Source of the DNA: Candidatus Halocynthiibacter alkanivorans
Lineage (GTDB): Bacteria; Pseudomonadota; Alphaproteobacteria; Rhodobacterales; Rhodobacteraceae
Direction of reading: 5' to 3'
Length of the DNA stretch: 64,000 nucleotides
NCBI RefSeq assembly: GCF_003333265.1
Contig: NZ_QOLB01000029.1
Coordinates: 1-64,000 of the forward strand
A program made the position numbers and the translations under genes. The notes below the pieces were generated by a model. It saw only the letters and a program-made list of their open reading frames with translations, ran no database searches and had not been told where the DNA came from. Positions 45,766-53,920 of this stretch are shown here, piece by piece; the first letter of the stretch is position 1; every line of letters starts with the position of its first letter.

Positions 45766-46640
45766 GCGAAGCCCCGCCCTGTCAACTGCTGATCCGTCAT
45801 CAGGCGCAGCGCAATGATGTCGGCCCGCATGCCTGTGTTGATTGCATTGTCCGGAACAAACCCGTCCGTCAGGATGATACCCGCCCAGAACCGGGCTGTG
45901 TCTTCACGTGATCCCTCTTTGCCACTGCGCTTGGGCTTGTGGTCCGCCCAGCGCTTGTCCTTGAGCCAAAGCGCGGAAGATTTCACGAATTTCGGGTCAC
46001 TGCCCTCCTGCTCTTTGGCGTAAGAGTGGGCTCCGGCAACAATCTCAGTCGGACTTGTCCCTGCCACAACAGCTGCGAAGAACGCTGCCCGGGTTTTTTG
46101 AATATCGACTAGGCGTGGATGTGCTTCCCGGAATTCATCGAACGCGTCTGCAACTTCACCAGTTTCAGAAAATACAGTTTTTGTTTGTGGATCGGCGCCA
46201 GCCGAACACACTTGGTTCATTACAGGTTCATTTACAGGTTCTTCCTTTATGGTAACTCCGGTTTTCAGGAGTTGGCTTTGGCTAGAAACCGAAGATGGCT
46301 CTGCAGAAAAACCGGAGATGGCCCCATCTCCACTATTTGGAGTTGGCTCTTGTGGTGTCCCAAATTCGAACCCCAGGGTATAGTGGGTGGATTCGCGCTG
46401 CTTAGTTTTCGAATTGTGCCGGCGGATGCGGCGGATCAAGCCCTTTTCCTCAAGGCCGGTCAGGGCCGCGTTCACTGAACTGGCCCCCCGGCCGGCGCGA
46501 TCGCTGATATAGGCCTGCTTCGGAAAACAGCCCTTAGCCGGGTTGTGACAGTCACACAGGACGAAGAGGATCCGGAACTCGGAATTGCTCACTTGCTGCG
46601 GGTCCAGCTCTGCCAGCCAGTTGGTTGCTTTGTGGCTCAC
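45762..46640 (-). CDS. Winged-helix phage-type replication or regulatory protein
   Basis: A 292-residue protein. The N-terminal 90 residues form a helix-turn-helix domain of the kind found in phage replication initiators and RepA-like proteins (NSEFRILFVLCDCHNPAKGC, AYISDRAGRGASSVNAALTG LEEKGLI). A linker rich in Ser/Pro/Glu follows, then a helical C-terminal domain (FREAHPRLVDIQKTRAAFFA; ALWLKDKRWADH). The start is GTG at 46640, overlapping the preceding small gene. It probably binds satellite DNA to start replication or control expression; this is inferred. Confidence 0.75.
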   Translation of the reverse strand: MSHKATNWLAELDPQQVSNSEFRILFVLCDCHNPAKGCFPKQAYISDRAGRGASSVNAALTGLEEKGLIRRIRRHNSKTKQRESTHYTLGFEFGTPQEPTPNSGDGAISGFSAEPSSVSSQSQLLKTGVTIKEEPVNEPVMNQVCSAGADPQTKTVFSETGEVADAFDEFREAHPRLVDIQKTRAAFFAAVVAGTSPTEIVAGAHSYAKEQEGSDPKFVKSSALWLKDKRWADHKPKRSGKEGSREDTARFWAGIILTDGFVPDNAINTGMRADIIALRLMTDQQLTGRGFA

Positions 46641-46771
46641 CAGTAGGCCCCCTTCACGTCTTCTCCGCTTTTTTTGTCATCTGCGGCCCGGTTGGTTTGG
46701 AAGGTCAGGCTGACCGCGCTCATCGGGGCGCCATCATCTGCAAATCGCTTGGTGTTAGTTCCCTGGCCCAT
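46637..46771 (-). CDS. 44-residue small protein
   Basis: The ATG is at 46769-46771 and the TGA at 46637-46639, overlapping the GTG start of the next gene. The sequence starts MGQGTNTKRFADDGAPMSAV and ends VKGAYW. It fills the space between the AlpA-like gene and the winged-helix gene with overlap downstream and 3 bp upstream, which supports translation. Function unknown. Confidence 0.5.
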   Translation of the reverse strand: MGQGTNTKRFADDGAPMSAVSLTFQTNRAADDKKSGEDVKGAYW

Positions 46772-46774
46772 CCT

Positions 46775-47002
46775 CTATTCATCCCTGACCAAATTGGTCT
46801 CAAGCCAGGCATCAAGGTCGGATTTCCGATAGATCACGCTACCACACACTTTTGCAAAGGGTGGGCCGTCGCGGCGCTGATTTTTCATGCGCAACTTTGC
46901 TAGCTTGGAAGTTGAAAGGCCCAGATACAGAGCAGCCGCCGCGGCCCTCATATACCGGGTGGGATCCTGGACACCATTTGTATTGATGCTCATGTCAGAC
47001 AC
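46775..47002 (-). CDS. AlpA/excisionase-like HTH protein
   Basis: A 75-residue MerR-type helix-turn-helix protein of the AlpA/Xis sort: YMRAAAAALYLGLSTSKLAK, then RRDGPPFAKVCGSVIYRKSD LDAWLE. The closing pattern (x-V-x-Y-x-x-x-DLDAWL) is characteristic. Such proteins activate or steer integrase in satellites and integrative elements. The start is GTG at 47002 or the ATG three codons later. It could control excision of this island although the integrase lies 10 kb away. Confidence 0.82.
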   Translation of the reverse strand: MSDMSINTNGVQDPTRYMRAAAAALYLGLSTSKLAKLRMKNQRRDGPPFAKVCGSVIYRKSDLDAWLETNLVRDE

Positions 47003-47231
47003 ATCGTAGGCGTGCGGCGTACTTCTCGAAAGCCCGGTGCGCTCTCGACTTCAGGGCGTCGTGAGATTTGTTCAGCCATTTTGAGATCTCCTGGATAGCT
47101 ATTGGATGACCCAGTTTGCTATCGGTCGGAGAATTGTTTGGCGTCCTAAACGTTAGGCTTCGAACGTTTAGGACGCGACGAGACCGGGGTACAGTCGCTT
47201 CAAAAAAGGTGTATCGGGTCGGTTCGTCCAA
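46995..47231 (-). CDS. Possible small basic protein (weak call)
   Basis: A 78-codon frame that ends within the AlpA start and begins inside the neighbouring hypothetical gene. The C-terminal half, ISKWLNKSHDALKSRAHRAF EKYAARLR, is basic and helical and could be a small DNA-binding protein. A shorter version starting downstream of the neighbour's stop has no ATG. Without comparison data I cannot decide whether it is translated. Confidence 0.3.
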   Translation of the reverse strand: MDEPTRYTFFEATVPRSRRVLNVRSLTFRTPNNSPTDSKLGHPIAIQEISKWLNKSHDALKSRAHRAFEKYAARLRCV

Positions 47232-47833
47232 ATTTTTTCGATGGTTTTGTAGCTCAAATTCATCCTCAGGCTGCTCAATGCTTTCACTACTACATCACAC
47301 CCGGATGCCGCGTTTATGGACGCAGAGTTACGCATAGGTTGAAACCCTGCAGTTCGAAGGTGCTCAATCTCTTTGATAATCAATGTATTTCGGTGGAGAT
47401 TCTCTGCAGGTGCCAATCCCGTGGGTCGGCGGGGACGCTGTAATATTCCCAGAGCGTTGCGAGATTGCCATTTTTTGAGAGGAGGGTGAAGTTTGACGTA
47501 TGGAAAAAGCAGCTCAAGATGCTCCAGCGCTCTCCAAGCCCAAAACGAAGTTTTCGAGGCTGTGATTAACCTGTCGATTGACGCCGCGTCCCATTCACTT
47601 GTGGTCGGGATAAACTCAGAAAGTTCCATAAGTACAGACGGCAAATCAATTTTCGGCTCTGCTTTTGCACTATCCTTCGGGATGACCCTGATGAGTCTCT
47701 GTTCAGCAATTTTGACTGCCGTTTCAAACGACAATACACCACCCGACGCCGTGATGGCTTCTTTATAGGCCTCACATTGGCCCACGTAGCTGTCTATGCA
47801 GTCTTCAAACGCATCAAAGAGGTCAAAGCTCAT
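47168..47833 (-). CDS. Hypothetical protein at the head of the satellite-like module
   Basis: A 221-residue cytosolic protein, mostly helical, no family recognised. The N-terminus MSFDLFDAFEDCIDSYVGQC and a middle run DAASIDRLITASKTSFWAWR suggest a soluble helical bundle. First gene of the reverse-strand cluster that continues to AlpA, winged-helix protein and TerS, so it may be an early satellite function. Confidence 0.6.
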   Translation of the reverse strand: MSFDLFDAFEDCIDSYVGQCEAYKEAITASGGVLSFETAVKIAEQRLIRVIPKDSAKAEPKIDLPSVLMELSEFIPTTSEWDAASIDRLITASKTSFWAWRALEHLELLFPYVKLHPPLKKWQSRNALGILQRPRRPTGLAPAENLHRNTLIIKEIEHLRTAGFQPMRNSASINAASGCDVVVKALSSLRMNLSYKTIEKIWTNRPDTPFLKRLYPGLVAS

Positions 47834-48782
47834 TTCAGGTATCTTTCTGTTTCCACTCAGGCTGGGTGTTCAATCTGCATGGATTGTAAAAACCTTTCCA
47901 AGGCTTTCCAAGGCTTTCCCCTTTATTGAAGGGATAAAAGTGGCCGACTTCTGTGGTTGCCGCTTCAAATGCAAGATGGTCCAGTCTGCTTTCATCTGGC
48001 AGGAAGGCGCGAAGAATACGCTCGACAATATCAATTGTAGCAGCGGGTCGCCGGCGTCAGGATTCCGAGTCCTTGCGTCAGGCCAAGCCGACGCTGAGAC
48101 GACCGGTCGGGATGGCATGGCAGGAAGCAGCACGGGTCACAAGTAGCCCGATCAGACCGGTCGCGGCGGATTTGTCGATCCGGTTGCAGTGGGCCGTTCC
48201 TGACAGTGATGGCAGAGGGAATTGGTCCGATTGCGGCACCAAGCACAATTCGACAAGAAGGGCGGGGAACGGACCTGAGCAGATGCGGCATGGCTTGCGC
48301 AGCAAGTCGCGATAGCGGACGTTGGGCAGTTGTTCGGGTTGCACCGCGTTGCGTAGAAAGCAGATGCTGGAACTGACACCTGCGTCGCTTTATTCCGCGC
48401 GAAACCCATGGAGGGGTTGTTGCTGGTCCGGCCTGTTCGCCTGGATGACATGCGGACGTACGAGATCACCACGCAGTTTCTGACTTGGGCGCGGGAGAGC
48501 ACCCGCTTGGGGATCGTGACCCCCTCCTCCGATTCAGTCAGCGAATCATCGTCCAGTGAACTCGGCGACCGGCGCGCGCCAACCTGATTTGGAGGTAATC
48601 TCCGCGAAGCGCCTGTGATGCCACGCGTTTAAAATGTCGCACATTATGGCGTATTTACGTGCGAATTTGGTCCAAAACTCCCCATTAAGCGCTATGGTGC
48701 AGTAATATGCGCCATTTAATGTCAAATTGAGATAGTTGATTTTGGCGTTTATGTTGAGGTCATAGATGCAAAGGAAGCACCG
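47834..48782. other. About 950 bases without a recognised gene
   Basis: This is the divergent region between the satellite-like module and the XRE-type operon. TTTCCAAGGC is repeated in tandem near 47893-47920. The middle part (48.0-48.5 kb) is GC-richer and has competing frames on both strands, none with a family pattern. It may hold a gene remnant I cannot identify. The last 150 bases are AT-rich and should contain the promoter of the gene at 48783. Confidence 0.45.
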
Positions 48783-49955
48783 ATGTCATTCAAAGCAGAC
48801 CTCCTCAAAAGAAAGCTCAAGGAAGAGGGGCAGACCCTCGACAAGTTCTCAAAAGCGGTCGGCGTGTCTACACGCACTGTGAACCGCTGGAAGTCGGGGG
48901 AAAATACGCCCAAACCAAAGGACCTGGAAAAGATCGCACGTGTTCTGAACTGCGAACCTCAGGATTTTGACCCGTTTTTCGCTGACTTGGGCTTGGGAGA
49001 AGTTTCCATTCAGGCCCATGTGTCCGCAGCGTCCCATAATGCATATGAACTGATGCGCTGGCGTTACGGGGTCAGCCAGAAGCAAATCATGGAACTGGCT
49101 CCCGTACTTTTCGCGATCGTGGCAGGACATGCGCTCAAGGTGCCGGATCAGGATGATGAAATCGCTCGTCTTGCCTCTGAGTACGGCCTTGCCGATCCGC
49201 GCCTTCAAGGCGGTCACAACGATGCGCGTGCCAGCAAGCAGAAGAAGTGTTTTGGTCTCGAAACGTCGAACCCGAGAGTTGAGACTTCGCGCAACCTGTT
49301 CAGCGAAGCAATGCTGCGACTGTCTTCGCAAATCGAGGACTATGTCGACACGCGATGGTTTGTCGGCGCCGAAGTAGCAGAAGCGCCGAATGCAGCTGGG
49401 TACATCCCGGACATTGAGCTTGTTGACGCAATCTCAGGGGGCAATCCGAAACTGGCGGAGGCAATCGTCAAGGGGCGCATTCGTCTGTCGACGGTCCTAC
49501 AGCAAGCCAAGGAGGGAAAAGACCCCGTTTCGGTCCAGGCCTTTGCGGATGCCATCCGCCACGCGCACGCTCAGCAGATTGAAGAGCAGCGGGACGCCGG
49601 TCTCAAGAAGCTGAAAGCTTGGCGGGCGTTCTACGAGGAGCGCCACCCTGATCTGGCTGAAGAGTACGATCGCCTCGTCGCTCAGCACTGCCATGAGAAA
49701 GGCTGGTGCCCAAAAGATTACACTGATGATGATCGTATCCAGAGCTGGGTGAACCCCTATCAAGAAGATCGACACATCAACGAGGACACGCTGACCGAGT
49801 ACCAACGGCGTAAGAAAGAGGCTCGCAAGAAGGACGAAGGCACCAAGGCACTGACTTTCGTTAATATGTATGACGATCCCGTGGTCCTTCGTTTCGGCGA
49901 GCTTCAGCGTCACCGTGCTCAGATCAAGAAGCAGTTCGAGGAGACCTGGTCATGA
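48783..49955 (+). CDS. XRE-type HTH protein with long C-terminal domain
   Basis: A 390-residue protein. The N-terminal XRE helix-turn-helix (TLDKFSKAVGVSTRTVNRWK SGENTPKPKDLEKIARVL, about 16-55) is followed by about 320 residues of helical sequence without a family I recognise. A charged region near the end includes EYQRRKKEARKKDEG. It overlaps the next gene by 4 bp, so it is likely co-translated with the DUF4258-like protein. It may act as a repressor of its own operon and of a toxin-like partner; that role is inferred. Confidence 0.75.
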   Translation: MSFKADLLKRKLKEEGQTLDKFSKAVGVSTRTVNRWKSGENTPKPKDLEKIARVLNCEPQDFDPFFADLGLGEVSIQAHVSAASHNAYELMRWRYGVSQKQIMELAPVLFAIVAGHALKVPDQDDEIARLASEYGLADPRLQGGHNDARASKQKKCFGLETSNPRVETSRNLFSEAMLRLSSQIEDYVDTRWFVGAEVAEAPNAAGYIPDIELVDAISGGNPKLAEAIVKGRIRLSTVLQQAKEGKDPVSVQAFADAIRHAHAQQIEEQRDAGLKKLKAWRAFYEERHPDLAEEYDRLVAQHCHEKGWCPKDYTDDDRIQSWVNPYQEDRHINEDTLTEYQRRKKEARKKDEGTKALTFVNMYDDPVVLRFGELQRHRAQIKKQFEETWS

Positions 49956-50287
49956 TGTCGATCTGCGCGGAAGGAACATTCATGCTCAGTAACCATGCCG
50001 CAACGCGCATTGCCCAGCGAGGCATTCGAGGCGCTATCCTTGATCTCGTGCTTCTGTATGGGACACGGGCGAAAGCAGAGCGTGGCTGCGAGGAATATAT
50101 CCTGTCGGGACGCGCAGCACGGCATCTCGAAGCCGCTGGATACAACGGTCAGACGATCGCCGCCGCAACAAAGGTCCGGGCAATCGTCGATACCGACGGT
50201 ACGATTGTGACCTGCTACCACAAACGTAAGGGTCGGTATCAACCTTCCAGCCGGAAGTCCCATCTTCGGGGCGCCAGGCACGCCTAA
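49952..50287 (+). CDS. DUF4258-like small protein, possible toxin
   Basis: A 111-residue protein. The opening LSNHAATRIAQRGIRGAILD is the DUF4258 pattern (a His followed by an RxxQRGI motif), and the ending TDGTIVTCYHKRKGRYQPSS fits the same fold, which is related to small RelE/BrnT-like folds. Members are frequently found beside HTH proteins. The first ATG overlaps the previous stop; the in-frame ATG at residue 11 begins right at the conserved part and could be the true start. Confidence 0.7.
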   Translation: MMSICAEGTFMLSNHAATRIAQRGIRGAILDLVLLYGTRAKAERGCEEYILSGRAARHLEAAGYNGQTIAAATKVRAIVDTDGTIVTCYHKRKGRYQPSSRKSHLRGARHA

Positions 50288-50391
50288 CCTATCTAAAATC
50301 GCACAGCAGATCCGCTTGTCGCGTGGGTGATATGCCCGCCAACGGTATCGCTGTGCGCTCTCTTCAAGTCTGATCACCTAAAGGAACCAGC

Positions 50392-50859
50392 ATGACTGTT
50401 ACCATCTATCAATCTACGAAATTCGACTATGCCCGCGAGCAGTATTATGCCGAGGCTGGTGACCACACGTTGCTCCGCCTGACTTGCGGCAACCTCGGGG
50501 GGAAACCCGGCGGAGCCATTAAGACAGCGACCGCGAGCGACTTTGGCGCTGCGCCGGTCTATCGCAATCGGGACGGGCTGACTGCCGCGATGCGCCTTAG
50601 CGTGCCGAACCTCGGTGGCCGAGCACAGGATGTGAGCATCGAAATTGATGGCAAAGGCCGACGGTTCGGGGAGGTCACGCTGCAAGGATCGCGGGACGAA
50701 CTCATCGAGGTACTGCGTGATTTGGCAGAGGAAATGGATCTTCGTCTGGGTCGATCGTCCGAGAGCGTTCTTTATGATGACCTCTGCGTTGTGGAAAGCG
50801 AGCCGGTCTATCTGTCAGACGGCGTGTACTTGGATCCCGATGGGCGCCTGCTCGAATGA
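50392..50859 (+). CDS. Hypothetical 155-residue protein
   Basis: No family recognised. Beta-rich sequence through the first 100 residues (LLRLTCGNLGGKPGGAIKTA, SIEIDGKGRRFGEVTLQG), then an acidic helical and loop region with YLSDGVYLDPDGRLLE at the end. It lies 104 bp after the DUF4258-like gene in the same direction, with AGGAACC before the ATG. It may be the third member of that operon. Confidence 0.6.
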   Translation: MTVTIYQSTKFDYAREQYYAEAGDHTLLRLTCGNLGGKPGGAIKTATASDFGAAPVYRNRDGLTAAMRLSVPNLGGRAQDVSIEIDGKGRRFGEVTLQGSRDELIEVLRDLAEEMDLRLGRSSESVLYDDLCVVESEPVYLSDGVYLDPDGRLLE

Positions 50860-51163
50860 CAGCGTCGGGGACACGCAACGTCGTCCCGAGCAAGGCTGAT
50901 GTGGTATTTCAGGTCGATCGTGAATACCCAACAATCCGCTATCGGCGACTGTCTACTTTCGACGATCAGGCCGTAGAGCTGAAGGAATAAGGAGTTCAGT
51001 CGCCGCATCAACACCCACCTCACGTAGGTCTTCTGTGTTGAAACGGCAACATTGTTTCCCGTGGTGCAATTTCGAAGTTGTGAACTGTTCCAAGTACTTG
51101 CCTTAATGTCGAATTATTTTAGTGCCGAAAAAATTGTCTCCCAGGTGCCTGGAGAAGTCCAAT
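50860..51163. other. Intergenic region before the NERD-helicase gene
   Basis: About 300 bases. The final 100 are AT-rich and probably contain the promoter of the next gene. No hairpin or short gene was recognised. A GTG at 51122 would extend the downstream protein by 14 residues but lacks a clear ribosome binding site. Confidence 0.4.
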
Positions 51164-53227
51164 ATGACAGTTGAAATCCTTGGTCCCGATGCAACATCGG
51201 AACAAGCCAATGCGGAACGTTTGAAAACCGCCCTACTCAAGAGTGCGCCAGAACTGGACCAACGAGGGATCCGGCTGGCGATCGTGCCGCAGGTTTTCGC
51301 AAAGAACCGGGAGATTGACTGCGTTTTGGTGTTTGAAGACACACGCGCGCCCAAGAATATGTTCTGCACCTCTCAAGGCGTTCCGGTGCAGTCTTTCGTT
51401 GCCTGTGTTGAGGTGAAAAATCACTCGCCCGACGCGGTGCAGCGTCACGGCACCCATCTGGAGGTGCAATATGACGGTGCATGGCACAATGCAACCGCGC
51501 AGGCAGATGCGCAGGTCTGGGTGTTGAAGGCTCTTCAGAAGTCCCCCTATTATGGCAAGGCACGGCGCGAAGCAACATTCGTGCAATCGGTGCTCTGGTT
51601 GCCCCGCGTGCCGCCGGGCGCTTTGACTGGAGCAACACCAAGCGGGCGCACAGGCATCTTTTGCGCGGATCTGAATTGGCATCAACTAATAGACCGCTTT
51701 GTGGTGAATGACGCGCAGCGCAAGGTGCAAACCCTTGTCCCGGCGGACCAGGACAGCCAACACCACAGCTACGACAGCCTGGTAAAGGCCCTGACCGCCA
51801 AGGTGGTCCCCACGCGACTTGATTTGATGCGTGTCAATGCGTTGACGCAAAAGCGGTTCGATGTGGACAAGCAGGCCTATGTCCGCAGACTGGGCAGCGG
51901 GCTACTGATGTTTCGCGGCCGCGCTGGCACGGGCAAGACCTTTGCCCTGATTCAGATGGCCATTCATCTGGCGCGACAGGGCAAAAGCACGCGGATCGTG
52001 ACCTACAACCACGGGCTTATCTCTGACATGGCGCGCGCCCTGACCGTCATCCGCGATCGCCACAAAGATATCTCTCCGGTTCCGGAGGTGGACACCCGCT
52101 GGATGTTGATGCGAGAGCTGTTTGGCCTTGCATTCGGTATGGATGCGGTGAAACACGCAGGCAAGCTTTACCGTCTGGAAGAACGTGAGGCGCTATTTCT
52201 GCACGCCCTGCGTCACCCAAAGGCCTTCCTGAAGGAAGATGTGCCGTGCTGCGCCAACAAGGTGGATGGCAAAAAGTGCCCCTGTGACCCAGAAGGGTGC
52301 AAGACTTGGGCAGACATCAGCGTATACTGCGAAAAAGTCCTCGCGCCCTACGATTTTTTACTGGTAGACGAGGGGCAGGATTGGAGCACCGAACACCGCG
52401 ATCTTATGTATGACATCTTTGACTCCGGGCGGGTGATCGTGGCCGATGGGGTGGATCAGTTCGTGGATCACGCGCGCTGCGATTGGGATCGCGGGGATAT
52501 CGCCAAGAACCGCGTTGTGCCTTTGCGCACCTCGCGCCGCACGAAGGCAGCCACCTGCGATACCATCACCGATATCGCCCGCGCGCTGGAGGTGCCGGAT
52601 TGGGATGTGGAACCGGACCAAACGGTGACAGGCGGGCGCATCACCGTGCTTGTGGAGCCGCAGCCACGCCGCGCGATCGTGCGCGCTCTGGAACTGCTGG
52701 GCGAGGATCTGGCCAACCAACCGCAGATGCGGCCTGTGGATGCGCTGGTGTGTTTGCCGCACACGGCCGCGACACCAGGCACCAATTATTGCAACCTGTT
52801 CGAAATGGTCCGAGAGGATAATCGCGCGGATTACTGGCGCGGCTACGAGTGGGAAACACGGCAAAACCGCGAATATCCAAGCCGCCAGACCGCCTTGCGC
52901 GCTGTTCTGTATCAAAGCTGTCGGGGCATGGAGGGCTGGACCACACTGTGTATGGGGCTGGACCTGTTCTATGATCACGTCACCGCCAGGCCGGATATCG
53001 ACATCGAAGGCCTGCGCGACGAGCTCAAGGCCGATCTGGGGTTCCTTTTCGCCAAATCCGCGTTTGAGGAAAGGCTGGCCACTGAACAGCGCGCCTATGC
53101 CTTGAATTGGCTGATGATCCCGCTCACGAGGAGTATGGACCACCTGATAATCCATCTGACAGATGCAGACAGCTCGCTCGGCCGTGTGTTGCAGGGCATC
53201 GACCGCGACAAGATCAGTTGGCGGTAA
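51164..53227 (+). CDS. NERD-type nuclease fused to UvrD-like SF1 helicase
   Basis: A 687-residue protein. The N-terminal nuclease-like domain reads REIDCVLVFED near 42 and VACVEVKNHSPD near 82-92, the D...E-x-K core of NERD/PD-(D/E)xK domains. The helicase has motif I FRGRAGTGKTFAL near 254, motif II DFLLVDEGQDW near 400, and a motif VI-like LMIPLTRSMDHL at the end. A Cys cluster (CCANKVDGKKCPCDPEGC, about 360-377) just before motif II may bind zinc. The start at 51164 follows a GGAGAAG site. Stand-alone gene; proteins of this layout occur in defence islands. Antiphage function is inferred. Confidence 0.82.
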   Translation: MTVEILGPDATSEQANAERLKTALLKSAPELDQRGIRLAIVPQVFAKNREIDCVLVFEDTRAPKNMFCTSQGVPVQSFVACVEVKNHSPDAVQRHGTHLEVQYDGAWHNATAQADAQVWVLKALQKSPYYGKARREATFVQSVLWLPRVPPGALTGATPSGRTGIFCADLNWHQLIDRFVVNDAQRKVQTLVPADQDSQHHSYDSLVKALTAKVVPTRLDLMRVNALTQKRFDVDKQAYVRRLGSGLLMFRGRAGTGKTFALIQMAIHLARQGKSTRIVTYNHGLISDMARALTVIRDRHKDISPVPEVDTRWMLMRELFGLAFGMDAVKHAGKLYRLEEREALFLHALRHPKAFLKEDVPCCANKVDGKKCPCDPEGCKTWADISVYCEKVLAPYDFLLVDEGQDWSTEHRDLMYDIFDSGRVIVADGVDQFVDHARCDWDRGDIAKNRVVPLRTSRRTKAATCDTITDIARALEVPDWDVEPDQTVTGGRITVLVEPQPRRAIVRALELLGEDLANQPQMRPVDALVCLPHTAATPGTNYCNLFEMVREDNRADYWRGYEWETRQNREYPSRQTALRAVLYQSCRGMEGWTTLCMGLDLFYDHVTARPDIDIEGLRDELKADLGFLFAKSAFEERLATEQRAYALNWLMIPLTRSMDHLIIHLTDADSSLGRVLQGIDRDKISWR

Positions 53228-53428
53228 TCGCACTTTGATGCCTTTTGGCGTGCCCACCGCAATTGCCTGCGGCCTTCATCGGCCGTCTCCAGAGTCGTGG
53301 TCACGACTTTATCTTCGTGTCCACGAAACCGGCAACAGGCCAATACTACGCCAGCCACAGGAGTCCGCTTTGCGGACTACTGCAATGCGGCGCTCAGCGA
53401 GACTGAAGGTCCGGTAAGGGCGGTGGGT

Positions 53429-53920
53429 TCAACTGATCGCCGCAACACACTCGGTAAACCTTTCAGCTGGCGTTTGATACTGCAAGGTCTTGCGGGGCCG
53501 CTCATTGAGCTGCCTGGCGATGGCACTGAGTTTGGCTTGGGAATGAACGGAAAGGTCCGTTCCGCGCGGCAAATACTGTCTGAGCAGCCGGTTGGTGTTT
53601 TCGTTTGATCCACGTTGCCAAGGCGATTGCGGGTCGCAGAAGTAGACCTCGACGTCCGTTGCCATGGTCAGACGTGGATGGTCTGCCAGTTCCTTTCCCA
53701 TTGCACGGCAAACGAATGTTAACATTCGTTGAGAGTGACGATCCCATGTCAGGGATTTGTAGAGTTCTCTTGGCAATCGTTGCGATTGCTTGATCAGGGC
53801 AGAGACGACGCTGTTGGTGTCTTTATTGGCGACTTTGACCAGCATTACATAGCGAGAGTGCCGCTCTACCAGCGTTGCAACGTAGCTGTTCCTGGAACCG
53901 CCAATCAGATCACCTTCCCA
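53429..53920 (-). pseudogene. IS30-family transposase, C-terminal part
   Basis: The reverse frame covers the DDE core and C-terminus: EGDLIGGSRNSYVATLVERH, WQRGSNENTNRLLRQYLPRG, and NERPRKTLQYQTPAERF. The gene is cut at 53920 by the IS110-like element and resumes at 55286. A 13-codon in-frame insertion (HSQRMLTFVCRAM) splits the conserved LTWDRGKELADH motif and carries a palindrome, so it would disturb the catalytic core even without the IS110 interruption. Confidence 0.85.
53711..53730. repeat. Perfect 20-bp palindrome inside the IS30 transposase
   Basis: AACGAATGTTAACATTCGTT is its own reverse complement over all 20 bases. It falls within the 39-bp segment that interrupts the conserved IS30 motif, so it arrived with that insertion. 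A dyad of this kind could be a protein-binding site or the scar of a target-site event. Confidence 0.7.

Noticed and set aside
44761-47833. Complete prophage
   Set aside because: No large terminase, portal, capsid, tail or lysis genes anywhere between the att copies.
48031-48502. Protein gene in the GC-richer part of 48.0-48.5 kb
   Set aside because: Several overlapping frames on both strands compete, none with a start signal or family pattern.
52358-53257. 299-codon reverse frame opposite the NERD-helicase gene
   Set aside because: Antisense shadow; the forward gene has clear helicase motifs in the same stretch.
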